Assembly: GCF_003234185.1 (NCBI RefSeq)
Contig: NZ_QKSM01000009.1
Span: 62,001 to 126,000, forward strand
Direction of reading: 5' to 3'
From: Curtobacterium sp. MCSS17_008
Lineage (GTDB): Bacteria; Actinomycetota; Actinomycetes; Actinomycetales; Microbacteriaceae
DNA: 64,000 bases
Shown: piece after piece, positions 17,617 through 25,876 of the stretch
Layout: each line of letters begins with the position of its first letter
How positions within the stretch are numbered: position 1 is the first letter of the stretch
Notes under the pieces: model-generated
Databases searched by the model: none
What the model saw: the letters and a program-made list of their open reading frames with translations, nothing else
What the model was told of the DNA's origin: nothing
Translations under genes and position numbers: made by a program

Positions 17617-18405
17617 ATGCGAGTGCTGCTGGTGGAGGACGAGACCGGGCTGGTGAGTGCGCTGCGCGTCGCCCTGCAGCGCGAGGGGTACGCCGTTGAC
17701 ACCGCGCTCCGCCTGTCCGAAGCTCGCGAGAAGCTGACGGCGACCGAGTACGACATCGTGCTGCTCGACGTGAACCTGCCGGACGGCACGGGGTTCGACC
17801 TGGCGGACGACATCCGCTCCGGCAGGCTCGGTTCCGTTCCGTCCCACCCGCTGGGGCACGGCCCTGGAGGCTCCGCTGACGTCGCCGACGTCGGCCCACG
17901 CATCCTCATGCTCACCGCGCGCGGTCAGCTCCGGGACCGGGTACGCGGCCTCGATCTCGGCGCCGACGACTACCTCGTCAAGCCCTTCGCGCTCGTCGAG
18001 CTGACGGCGCGGATGCGGGCGCTTACCCGGCGCTCCGGAGAGGCGGCATCGTCCGTGCTCGTCGACGGCCCGATCGTCCTCGACACCGCCCGGCAGCTCG
18101 CCCGTCGGGGCGACCGTGAGCTCGCCCTGACGCTCAAGGAGTTCGGCGTCCTGCGCTACCTGCTCCGCCGGGTCGGGTACGTCGTGCCCGCCGAGGAACT
18201 CCTCGAGCACGTCTGGGACGAGAATGCCGACCCGTTCACGCAGACGGTCCGCGTGACCGTCGGGACCCTCCGTCGAAAACTGAGCGTCGACGACGAGGAC
18301 CCGGCGATCGAGACCGTCGTCGGCCGCGGGTACCGGCTGCGTGACCTCGCTACCCCGGACGGCCGAGACGTCCTGGGTTCCCCGACGGTCGGTTCAGCGT
18401 CATGA
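17617..18405 (+). CDS. OmpR-family response regulator with a receiver insertion
   Basis: 262 residues. The receiver begins MRVLLVEDETGLVSALRVAL, with acidic E7/D8, phospho-acceptor Asp51 in LLDVNLPDG and the conserved Lys in YLVKPF. The winged-helix output domain (ELALTLKEFGVLRYLLRR, VRVTVGTLRRKL, ETVVGRGYRL) is complete. About 25 extra Gly/Pro/Ser-rich residues (~69-93) sit between β3 and β4, making the protein longer than the usual 225-235. It overlaps its histidine kinase by four bases. Confidence 0.93.
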   Translation: MRVLLVEDETGLVSALRVALQREGYAVDTALRLSEAREKLTATEYDIVLLDVNLPDGTGFDLADDIRSGRLGSVPSHPLGHGPGGSADVADVGPRILMLTARGQLRDRVRGLDLGADDYLVKPFALVELTARMRALTRRSGEAASSVLVDGPIVLDTARQLARRGDRELALTLKEFGVLRYLLRRVGYVVPAEELLEHVWDENADPFTQTVRVTVGTLRRKLSVDDEDPAIETVVGRGYRLRDLATPDGRDVLGSPTVGSAS

Positions 18406-19673
18406 CCGCACTCGACCGTGCGCGCCGGGAGTTCGGTGGTCGTCGCTTCCTCCGGCTGCCGAGCTGGGCGCGCACGATCCGGATGCGGCTGACCCTGACG
18501 TACAGCGCGGTCCTCTTCGGCATCACGGCCGCGGCACTAGCCGCCGTCTACGTCGCGCTCTCGAGCACCGTCAGCGCCGCACCCCTCAACCCGGTGACCA
18601 TTAAGAAGTTCTACAAGGCCGCCGACGGGACCATCGTCTACAAGCCCGGCGAACAGTTTCAGGTCGCTGACCTTGCGACCGTTCAGCGAGCGGTCAACTA
18701 CGCGTCACTGCAGTCGCTGCAGACCTACTCGATCGTCGCGCTGGTGGTGATGTTCGCCCTGAGCCTCGTCATCGGGTGGTGGGTAGCGGGACGTGCTCTG
18801 CGCCCCGTCGACGCCATCGCGAAGGCGACGCAGGAGATCACCGCGACGGACCTGTCGCGGCGCATCGACGCCGCGGGGCCGCCGGACGAATTGCACACCC
18901 TCGCGGACACGATCGACGGCATGCTCGACCGGCTCGATACCGCGTTCCGGGCGGAGCGGATGCTCGTCGAAGATGTCTCGCACGAACTGCGCAACCCGGT
19001 GGCGGTCGTGCAGTCCAACGTCGAGGCCGTGCTCGCGGACGACCACGCGACCCCTGACGAACGACGCGCGGCCGCAGAGGTCGTCCTGCAGTCGACGCAC
19101 CGGATGACCCGGCTGCTCGAGGACCTCCTCGCGACGGCACGCGCACGGTCCGAAGCGTTCACTGACCGCGACGTCGATGTCGCCGGTCTCGCCCGGACCG
19201 CGGCGTCCGAGTACCGGGTCCTGGCGGACCGGCGCGATCTCACGATCCGCGAGCGGATCAACGACGGGCCCGTCGTGTTCGCTGACCCGGATGCGATCGC
19301 CCGAGCGCTCGGGAACCTGCTCTCGAACGCCGTCCGGCTCGCGCCCACCGGGTCGACGATCACCATCGGCGTCGGAAGCAGCCGCGGCTGGGCGTGGGTC
19401 GCGGTGCGGGACGAAGGACCGGGCATCGCCGAGGACGAACGTTCCCGCGTGTTCGACCGGTTCTTCCGGAGCGCCGACGAGGCACACCGTTCCACGGGCA
19501 CCGGTCTCGGCCTCTCCATCGCACGACAGATCGTGGAGAGCCACGAGGGTCGCCTCCGGCTCGCGAGCCGCGGCACCGCCGGGTCGACGTTCACCATCTG
19601 GCTGCCGGAGCGTGCGCTTCCCGGTGCGCCCACCCGGACGGAAGAACCGCCGACCGGCGATCCGCTGTCCTGA
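18402..19673 (+). CDS. Sensor histidine kinase
   Basis: 423 residues with two membrane helices (~28-50 and ~108-128) flanking a short ~55-residue extracytoplasmic sensor. A HAMP domain follows (GRALRPVDAIAKATQEITA), then the H-box DVSHELRNPVAVVQSNVEAV, the N-box LGNLLSNAVRLAP, and the G-boxes DEGPGIAEDERSRVFDRFF and GTGLGLSIARQIVESH. Partner of the preceding response regulator. The adjacent divergent moxR operon is a plausible target; that is inference. Confidence 0.93.
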   Translation: MTALDRARREFGGRRFLRLPSWARTIRMRLTLTYSAVLFGITAAALAAVYVALSSTVSAAPLNPVTIKKFYKAADGTIVYKPGEQFQVADLATVQRAVNYASLQSLQTYSIVALVVMFALSLVIGWWVAGRALRPVDAIAKATQEITATDLSRRIDAAGPPDELHTLADTIDGMLDRLDTAFRAERMLVEDVSHELRNPVAVVQSNVEAVLADDHATPDERRAAAEVVLQSTHRMTRLLEDLLATARARSEAFTDRDVDVAGLARTAASEYRVLADRRDLTIRERINDGPVVFADPDAIARALGNLLSNAVRLAPTGSTITIGVGSSRGWAWVAVRDEGPGIAEDERSRVFDRFFRSADEAHRSTGTGLGLSIARQIVESHEGRLRLASRGTAGSTFTIWLPERALPGAPTRTEEPPTGDPLS

Positions 19674-19676
19674 CGT

Positions 19677-19715
19677 GCTGCGGGCCCCGGTGCACGTGCA
19701 CCGGGGCCCCGCAGC
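19677..19715. terminator. Bidirectional terminator between kinase and MFS genes
   Basis: Arms of about 18 bases: GCTGCGG-GCCCCGGTGCA pairs with TGCACCGGGGCCCCGCAGC with a single bulged G and a two-base loop. It lies between the stops of two convergent genes. Confidence 0.85.
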
Positions 19716-19729
19716 GTGACGTGAGCGCG

Positions 19730-21163
19730 TCAGCGGCCGTTCGCGGCACGAGCGCGAGCTCGCCGGTCGGCCGGCAGCACCAGCGCCAGCGTGGCGACGA
19801 GTGCGATCACCAGCATCACGGCCGCACCGGTGTAGGCGTCGGACACCCGACCGGACAGGGTCGCCGCGGCCGCTCCGACCGCGGTGAGGACGGCGACCCC
19901 GAGCGTGGAACCCAGCTGGTGCGCGGTGTTCACCAGGCCGGAGGCCGCACCGGCGTCCTCCGCCGGCGCCCCGGCGATCCCCGCGGCGGTCAGTGGTCCG
20001 AAGCTCAGGCCCTGCCCGATACCGAACAGCACGAGGGGGCCGGCGAACCCCGCGAGGTAGCCGACGTCCGGCGTGATGCGGGTGAGCCAGAGCACAGCGA
20101 CGAGGACGATGGCGATGCCGCCGGCGACGAGGACCGCGTTGCCGAACCGGCGGGTCAGCCCGGGGACGAACAGCGACACGGCGAACTGCAGGAGCGTCAT
20201 CGGCAGGAACGCGATGCCGGCCTGCAGGGCGGACCAGCCGTACACGCCCTGCAGGAACTGCGTCGTGAAGAAGAAGAACGCGATCCCGGTGCCGGCGAAC
20301 AACAGGCGGGAGACCGCGGCGCCGGAACGACCCGCGTCGGCGAAGAGCCGGAGCGGCATGATCGGGTGGACCGCTCGCCACTCGTTGAGGACGAACACGG
20401 CCAGGACCACGGCCCCGACGGCGACCGGAACGAGGGTGGCCGTCGCGGTCCACCCGAGGTCGCCACCGTTCACGATGCCGTACACCAGCGAACCCATGCC
20501 GATGGTCGACGTGACGGCGCCGGGCAGGTCGAAGTGGCCGCGGATCGTCGCGATCTGCGGCAGGTACCGGACAGCGAGGACGATCATCACCAGGGCGATG
20601 GGCACGTTGATGAAGAACCCGGCGCGCCACGACACCAACCCCGCCAACGCACCCCCGACGACCATGCCGAGGCTCGCGCCGACTCCGGCGGTGGTGCCGT
20701 AGAGCGAGACGGCACGGGTCCGCTCCGGGCCGGCCGGGAACGTCGCGGTGATGAGGGACAGGGACGACGGTGCGACGATGGCGGCACCGACTCCCTGGAA
20801 CGCCCGCGCGGCGATGATCCACGCCTCGTTCTGCGCCGTCCCGACGAGCAGTGACGCCAGTCCGAACAGCGCCAGCCCGACGACGAACACCCGCTGGCGC
20901 CCGAGGAGGTCGCCAGCGCGGGCGCCGAGCAGCAGCAGGCCACCGAACACGAGCGTGTACGCGTTCTGCACCCACGACAGCGCCGTCGGCGACAGGTCCA
21001 TCCCGCGCTGGATCTCGGGCAGCCCGGTGAAGATGATCGAGTTGTCGAGGACGATCATGAAGTAGCTGACGAGGACGATGGCGAGAACCACGGTGCGGTG
21101 CACGGTGGGGGGCGCCACCGGTCCGCTCGTCCGGGTGGATGCGGTGTCGGGCGTGACGGTCAT
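19730..21163 (-). CDS. MFS drug exporter, DHA2/EmrB-QacA type
   Basis: 477 residues with about 14 membrane helices. Motifs of the 14-helix family are visible: FMIVLDNSIIFTGLPEIQ in helix 1 (motif D1), ARAGDLLGRQRVFVVG (motif A) and ARAFQGVGAAIVAPSSLSL (motif B/C region). A proton-driven exporter of drugs or toxic organics is the family role; the substrate is unknown. It is divergent from an MmyB/MltR-type regulator, which probably controls it. Confidence 0.88.
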   Translation of the reverse strand: MTVTPDTASTRTSGPVAPPTVHRTVVLAIVLVSYFMIVLDNSIIFTGLPEIQRGMDLSPTALSWVQNAYTLVFGGLLLLGARAGDLLGRQRVFVVGLALFGLASLLVGTAQNEAWIIAARAFQGVGAAIVAPSSLSLITATFPAGPERTRAVSLYGTTAGVGASLGMVVGGALAGLVSWRAGFFINVPIALVMIVLAVRYLPQIATIRGHFDLPGAVTSTIGMGSLVYGIVNGGDLGWTATATLVPVAVGAVVLAVFVLNEWRAVHPIMPLRLFADAGRSGAAVSRLLFAGTGIAFFFFTTQFLQGVYGWSALQAGIAFLPMTLLQFAVSLFVPGLTRRFGNAVLVAGGIAIVLVAVLWLTRITPDVGYLAGFAGPLVLFGIGQGLSFGPLTAAGIAGAPAEDAGAASGLVNTAHQLGSTLGVAVLTAVGAAAATLSGRVSDAYTGAAVMLVIALVATLALVLPADRRARARAANGR

Positions 21164-21198
21164 GGACGTCAGTCCATCGTGACGCGCCACTGGGCGGC

Positions 21199-21233
21199 AG
21201 TGACGGTGTTTCCGTGTACCAGCAGTCCCTCCT
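21199..21233. promoter_or_regulatory. Operator-like element shared with 30387-30421 (copy 1)
   Basis: Blocks AGTGACGG, TCCGTGTAC, CAGTC and CTCCT with spacers of 4, 3 and 1 bases. The same blocks and spacers recur at 30387-30421, in front of the paralogous regulator. It lies in the divergent intergenic region between the MFS exporter and regulator 1. Use as the regulator's binding site is inference. Confidence 0.6.
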
Positions 21234-21264
21234 TCAGCAGCACGGCGACGCGTACCGTGGTCGC

Positions 21265-22191
21265 ATGGAGCACCTCCCCGGCGACGCGCGCGACGGCACC
21301 GAGCACCGCGCGGAGATCAGCGACTTCCTGCAGAGTCGACGCGGCCGGATCACGCCGGAACGAGCCGGAATCATCGGTGGTGGCCGTCGGCGCGTGCCCG
21401 GGCTCCGACGGGAAGAGCTGGCGATGCTCGCGGGAGTGAGCTCCGACTACTACGCCAAAATGGAACGCGGTCACCTCGCCGGTGTCTCCGACGAGGTACT
21501 CGACGCACTGGCACGCGCACTCCAGCTCGACGAAGCGGAAACCGACCACCTGCTGGACCTCGCTCGAGCCGACTCGCCCGTACCGGTGCGGCGACGCTCG
21601 CCGAAGCCGACTGATCTCGCGGTCCGCCCGAGCCTGCAGCGCTTCCTCGACACGATCACCGGCACACCGACCATCGTGCAGAACCGCCGCAGCGACATCG
21701 TCGCGACGAACCCCCTCGGTCGTGCGCTGCTCTCCCCGCTCCTCGACGACCCTGCGAACCAGGGCAACAACGCTCGCTTCACCTTCCTCAGTCCGGCGTC
21801 GCGGAACTTCTACGTCGACTGGGAGCAGGGCGCCTCGAGCCTCGTCGCCTCGATGCGGAGCCACGCCGGCAAGAACCCGCACGACCGTGACCTGACCGAC
21901 CTCATCGGCGAGCTCGTGACGCGCAGCGACGACTTCCGCCGTCGATGGGCTGCGCACGACGTCCACTTCCACCGCTCCGGTACGAAGCGACTGCACCACC
22001 CTGCGGTCGGCGATGTCGAGGTGCTGTTCGAAGCGATGCACCTGCCGGACAGCCCCGGCTGGACGATGTACGCGTACACGACCGTGCCCGGATCACCCAG
22101 CGACGAGCGCATGCAACTCCTCGGCAGCATCGCCGCGAGCGAGACCGCCCCGGCCACCGGCTCCTCGTCGGACACCACCGGGACCAGGTGA
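21265..22191 (+). CDS. XRE regulator with MmyB/MltR-type ligand-binding domain (1)
   Basis: 308 residues. N-terminal helix-turn-helix ([40 protein letters not shown]), then a ~180-residue PAS-like domain typical of MmyB/MltR-LBD regulators ([69 protein letters not shown]). These regulators sense small ligands, possibly fatty acids or aromatic compounds, and usually control neighbouring oxidoreductases. Its stop overlaps the apbE GTG start (GTGA), so the two may be co-translated. Paralogue of 30454-31335. ATG 21265 chosen; the open frame extends to 21214. Confidence 0.88.
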   Translation: MEHLPGDARDGTEHRAEISDFLQSRRGRITPERAGIIGGGRRRVPGLRREELAMLAGVSSDYYAKMERGHLAGVSDEVLDALARALQLDEAETDHLLDLARADSPVPVRRRSPKPTDLAVRPSLQRFLDTITGTPTIVQNRRSDIVATNPLGRALLSPLLDDPANQGNNARFTFLSPASRNFYVDWEQGASSLVASMRSHAGKNPHDRDLTDLIGELVTRSDDFRRRWAAHDVHFHRSGTKRLHHPAVGDVEVLFEAMHLPDSPGWTMYAYTTVPGSPSDERMQLLGSIAASETAPATGSSSDTTGTR

Positions 22192-23066
22192 ACGCTCCCC
22201 ACGGGTTCGCGTTCGGCGGCATCGGGACCCGCTGGCAGCTCGACGCCGCGGAGCCGATCGCGTCGGACACCCGCCAGGCGGTCCTCGACGCGGTCGAGGA
22301 CTTCGACCGCACGTGGTCCCGCTTCCGGAAGGACTCCCTCGTCACCCGGATGCGCTCCGCCGACCGTGGTGGCGCGTTCGTGTTCCCCGCCGAGGACACG
22401 GCGCTCTTCGACCTCTACGACACGCTGCACGACGCGACCGACGGCGCCGTGGACCCGCTCGTCGGCGCCGACCTCGAGGCCCTCGGGTACGACGCCGACT
22501 ACTCCCTCCGCCCCGTCGATCCACCCCCTCCCGCGCCGCGGCCGTACCGGTGGTGGACCGATGTCCACCGCGACGGACCCGTCCTGGTCATCGACGGGCC
22601 GGTGACCCTCGACGTCGGCGCGGTCGGCAAGGGGTTCCTGGTCGACCGGCTCGCTGATCTCCTCCGCGCGGACGGACACGAGACGCTCATCGTCGACGGC
22701 AGTGGTGACATCACTGTCCGTGGTGCGGACTCGCTGCGCGTCGGGCTCGAGCACCCGTCGGATCCCGAGCGCATCGTCGGCATCGCAGAGCTGGCGGATG
22801 CTGCGATCTGCGCGTCTGCGACGAACCGGCGTCGGTGGGGGCATGGCCTGCACCACGTCGTCGATGCGCGGACCGGACGACCGACCGACGACGTCGTCGC
22901 GACGTGGGCGATCGCCCCCTCCGCCGCAGTGGCAGACGGGTGGGCGACTGCACTGTTCTTCGTCGACCGGCTGATCGCTGACGCGAGCGGCATCGAGTGG
23001 GCACGGGTGACTGCCGGCGGCCGACTCGAGTCGTCGCGGAACTTCCCCGGCGAGCTCTATGCCTGA
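22188..23066 (+). CDS. apbE: FAD:protein FMN transferase (ApbE)
   Basis: 292 residues. ApbE attaches FMN covalently to Thr/Ser of exported FMN-binding domains. Visible family features are GTRWQLDAAEP, DRTWSRFRKDSLVTRM, the core LDVGAVGKGFLVDRLADLL, IVDGSGDITVRG and the C-terminal HHVVDARTGRPTDDV. There is no signal peptide, so it would act inside the cell before export or with no lipoprotein anchor. GTG start overlaps the regulator's stop. The next gene encodes its likely substrate. Confidence 0.9.
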   Translation: MNAPHGFAFGGIGTRWQLDAAEPIASDTRQAVLDAVEDFDRTWSRFRKDSLVTRMRSADRGGAFVFPAEDTALFDLYDTLHDATDGAVDPLVGADLEALGYDADYSLRPVDPPPPAPRPYRWWTDVHRDGPVLVIDGPVTLDVGAVGKGFLVDRLADLLRADGHETLIVDGSGDITVRGADSLRVGLEHPSDPERIVGIAELADAAICASATNRRRWGHGLHHVVDARTGRPTDDVVATWAIAPSAAVADGWATALFFVDRLIADASGIEWARVTAGGRLESSRNFPGELYA

Positions 23067-23136
23067 GACACCCGACAAGCTCGACGTGGAAGGGGGGAAC
23101 AGCGGAACCCCTCAGATCGTCGATCGTCGGACTTGC

Positions 23137-23622
23137 ATGGAGGGCATGGCGACCACGAACCGGATCCGGACCCTGACCGCCCTCGCTGCGGCCTCCACCG
23201 TCATCGGACTGACCGCGGGATGCTCCACGAGCGGCCCCGGCACGACGACCACGACCGACTCCCCGACCTCCGGCTCGAGCGATCAGGCAGCCGAAACGAG
23301 CCCCAGCGGCGATACCACCGCCGGAGACGCTGACTACCGTGACGGCGACTACGAGGCCACCGGCGAGTACGGCGGCCTCCCCAGCCACCTCGACGTCGCG
23401 CTGACGATCGCCGACGGTGACATCACCAACGTGACGGTCACACCGACCGCGACGAACGAGACGTCGCTCGGCTACCAGCAGGACTTCGCCGACGCCGTGC
23501 CCGACGTCGTGATCGGCAAGCCCCTGGCAGAGGTGTCCGTCGGCAAGCTCGCGGGTTCGAGCAGCTGCGGCGACGGCTTCAACGACGCGATCGCGCAGAT
23601 CCGGGAACAGGCAGCCGCCTGA
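23137..23622 (+). CDS. FMN-binding domain lipoprotein
   Basis: 161 residues. Lipoprotein signal ending GLTAGC, then a Thr/Ser/Gly-rich spacer, then an FMN-binding domain (YRDGDYEATGEYGGLPSHLD, LGYQQDFADAV, FNDAIAQIREQ). Such domains are flavinylated by ApbE, encoded immediately upstream, and carry electrons outside the membrane. The usual flavinylation motif (DxxSGAT) is degenerate: the corresponding stretch reads KLAGSSSCGDGF, so Ser or Cys may replace the Thr, or FMN may be held non-covalently. Start uncertain between ATG 23137 and 23146. Confidence 0.8.
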   Translation: MEGMATTNRIRTLTALAAASTVIGLTAGCSTSGPGTTTTTDSPTSGSSDQAAETSPSGDTTAGDADYRDGDYEATGEYGGLPSHLDVALTIADGDITNVTVTPTATNETSLGYQQDFADAVPDVVIGKPLAEVSVGKLAGSSSCGDGFNDAIAQIREQAAA

Positions 23623-23675
23623 CGCGCCCGACCGTGACCGCCATGAGCACCAGAACGGACAACGAAAGGAACACC

Positions 23676-24500
23676 ATGAGCACCTGGCTCATCACCGGAA
23701 CGTCCAGCGGCCTCGGCCGCGCCTTCGCACAGGAGGCACTCGCCCGCGGCCACAACATCGTCGTCACCGCCCGCGACGCCGCAAAGGTCCGCGACCTCGA
23801 GGAGCAGTACCCCGACACCGCCCTGGCGGCATCCCTCGACGTCACCGACGCGGACAGCGTCGCCGCCGCCGTCCGCGCGGGCGAGGAACGCTTCGGCGCG
23901 ATCGACGTCCTGATCAACAACGCCGGCTACGGCTACCGCGCCGCCGTCGAGGAAGGCGACGACGGCGACGTCGCGAAGCTGTTCGACACCCACATCCACG
24001 GCACTGTGCGAACGATCAAGGCCGTGCTCCCGGGCATGCGCGAACGCCGATCGGGTACGATTGTCAACTTCTCCTCGATCGGGGCCCGGACGACCGGTCC
24101 CGGTTCCGGCTACTACGGAGCGGCGAAGGCCGCGGTCGAGCAGCTCACGATGGCGCTGCGCACCGAGGTCGCCCCGCTCGGCATCACGGCGACGGTGGTC
24201 GAGCCGGGCGCGTTCCGAACCGACTTCTCCGGACGCTCGCTGACCCAGTCCGACACCGTGATCGACGACTACGCCGAGACCGCCGGCAAGCGCCGCATCG
24301 AGAACGACACGACCCACGGCACGCAGCCTGGGGACCCGGCCAAGGCCGCATCCGTCCTCGTCGACGCGGTGGACGGCGGCGAACTGCCCTACCTGCTCCT
24401 GCTCGGCTCCGACGCGGTCCCGACGGTCCGCAAGGCGCTTGCCGCGCTCAGCGCGGACATCGACGCGTGGGAGTCGAAGAGCGTCACGACGGACATCTGA
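23676..24500 (+). CDS. Short-chain dehydrogenase/reductase (1)
   Basis: 274 residues, classical SDR: TGTSSGLGR cofactor motif at residues ~8-16, NNAGYGY, and the catalytic Ser with YYGAAK. The absence of an acidic residue after β2 (VVTARDAAKV) favours NADP(H). Substrate unknown. AAAGGA precedes the ATG. It is close in type to the minus-strand SDR at 27094-27924. Confidence 0.88.
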   Translation: MSTWLITGTSSGLGRAFAQEALARGHNIVVTARDAAKVRDLEEQYPDTALAASLDVTDADSVAAAVRAGEERFGAIDVLINNAGYGYRAAVEEGDDGDVAKLFDTHIHGTVRTIKAVLPGMRERRSGTIVNFSSIGARTTGPGSGYYGAAKAAVEQLTMALRTEVAPLGITATVVEPGAFRTDFSGRSLTQSDTVIDDYAETAGKRRIENDTTHGTQPGDPAKAASVLVDAVDGGELPYLLLLGSDAVPTVRKALAALSADIDAWESKSVTTDI

Positions 24501-24520
24501 CGCAAGCAGCGACGGACGGA

Positions 24521-24548
24521 AGGCGCGGTACCGGTCGGTACCGCGCCT
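24521..24548. terminator. Bidirectional terminator
   Basis: Perfect 12-base stem AGGCGCGGTACC / GGTACCGCGCCT with a four-base loop, between two convergent SDR genes. Shares the GGCGCGGT...CCGCGCC core with hairpins at 29455 and 38767. Confidence 0.85.
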
Positions 24549-24556
24549 CCCGCCGG

Positions 24557-25324
24557 TCACCAGCGGTCAGGCGTCCTTCCCGCGATCTCGGTGACGTCGC
24601 GCCACGCACGCCACCCGTCGAGGCGGTCCGCGTAGAGCTGCTCGACGAACTCCACCATCCCGGCACCGAACAGCACCCGCAGCGGCGGCTGCTCCGCGTC
24701 CAAGACCCGCAGGAGCGCCTCCGCCGCGGCAACGGGGTCGCCCGGGCTCGCCGTGCGGTGGTACTCATTCATCCCAGCACGAGCGTCGTCGTACTGGGGC
24801 AACGGCTCGGGGCGGGCCGCGGACGGCCCGCCCCAGTCGGTCGCGAACCCGGACGGTTCGACGATCGTGACGGAGACGCCGGTCCCTACGAGTTCCTGCG
24901 CCAGCGACTCGCTGAGTGCCTCAAGCGCCCACTTCGGTGCGTTGTACCCGCCGAGCGTGGGAAACGCTCCGATGCCGCCCGTCGACGAGATCTGCACGAT
25001 GTGCCCGCTGCCCTGATGGCGAAGCGTCGGCAGCACCGCTTGCGTGACGCTGAGCGCACCGATGACGTTCGTCTCGAACTGCGCCCGGAGGTCGTCGAGG
25101 TCGAGTTCCTCGACCGCTCCGAACAGGCCGTACCCGGCGTTGTTCACGACGACGTCCAACCCGCCAAACCTCGTGGTGGCGGTGTCGACCGCAACGGCGA
25201 CCGCAGCCGAATCGTTGACGTCGAGGGTCAGCGGAAGCACGGAGTCGCCGTACCGCTGCAGCAGGTCGTCGAGCATCGCCAACTTCCGCGCGGTCGCTGC
25301 GACGCGGTCGCCTCGTCGAAGCGC
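24557..25324 (-). pseudogene. 5'-truncated short-chain dehydrogenase
   Basis: Strong SDR from residue ~24 onward: VVVNNAGYGLFGAVEELD, SGHIVQISSTGGIGAFPTLG, GYNAPKWALEAL. The closely similar intact gene at 33120 shows what is missing: homology starts abruptly at ALRRGD (position 25324). The first ~23 residues, containing the TGxxxGxG nucleotide-binding motif, are absent, as are a promoter and an ATG. Upstream lie a poly-C tract and the cupin gene's hairpin, so a deletion joined the middle of this gene to the hairpin. The catalytic YNAPK also has Pro where Ala/Ser is usual. A TTG start at 25282 would give 241 residues, but without a Rossmann motif activity is unlikely. Confidence 0.75.
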
Positions 25325-25361
25325 CCACAGATGTTCCGAGGTACCGTCGTTCCCCCCCCTT

Positions 25362-25410
25362 CACGAACAGAACGCCCCCGGCCGTGCGGGGCGGGGGCGT
25401 TCTGTTCGTG
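25362..25410. terminator. Long hairpin after the cupin gene
   Basis: Perfect 19-base arms, 25362-25380 and 25392-25410 (CACGAACAGAACGCCCCCG and its complement), 11-base loop. It lies eight bases past the cupin stop, so it serves as the cupin terminator on the minus strand and abuts the truncated SDR. Confidence 0.85.
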
Positions 25411-25417
25411 ATAGGCC

Positions 25418-25819
25418 TCAGCGGCCCTCGTACTCGTCGTCAGTGATGTGCTCCAGCCACGTCGTGCTCGTTGCGGGGTCGTCGCCGCTCTCCACCATGG
25501 CGATGTGTTCCATGAAGACACCAGGCGCCGCGGCGTGCCAGTGCTCCTCGCCGGGCGGGGTGTACAGCGTCTGTCCTGGGTGCACCTCGATGATCCCGCC
25601 GGTGCGGGTGCCGAACCGGCCGACGCCCTGCGTCACCCGCAGGTACTGACCCTTCTCGTGCGAGTGCCATGCAGTCCGGCCGCCCGGGGCGAAACGAACC
25701 GTGGCGACGGTCATGTGCTGGTCGTCCTCGTGCGGGGAGGCGATCGGGTCGAGCCACACGTCGCCGGCAAAGCGCTCGGGCGGGTTCTTGCTGGTCGGGA
25801 CCTCGGGCTCGATGTGCAT
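25418..25819 (-). CDS. Small cupin-domain protein
   Basis: 133 residues, single cupin barrel. Metal-ligand pattern HSHEKGQYLRV (motif 1) and PPGEEHWHAA (motif 2) is complete. Similar proteins accompany carboxymuconolactone decarboxylase or (R)-mandelonitrile lyase families, but the substrate cannot be told from sequence. It is probably co-expressed with the MFS gene upstream (57-base gap). Confidence 0.8.
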   Translation of the reverse strand: MHIEPEVPTSKNPPERFAGDVWLDPIASPHEDDQHMTVATVRFAPGGRTAWHSHEKGQYLRVTQGVGRFGTRTGGIIEVHPGQTLYTPPGEEHWHAAAPGVFMEHIAMVESGDDPATSTTWLEHITDDEYEGR

Positions 25820-25876
25820 GGTGCTCCTCTGCTTGGCAGTGTCGGTACGAAGTCGGTTCGGCCGGGACGCCAAGCG

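Noticed and set aside
18705-20975. Long minus-strand frame opposite the histidine kinase and in another frame of the MFS gene
   Set aside because: Low-complexity Arg/Gly/Ala translation; real genes occupy other frames.
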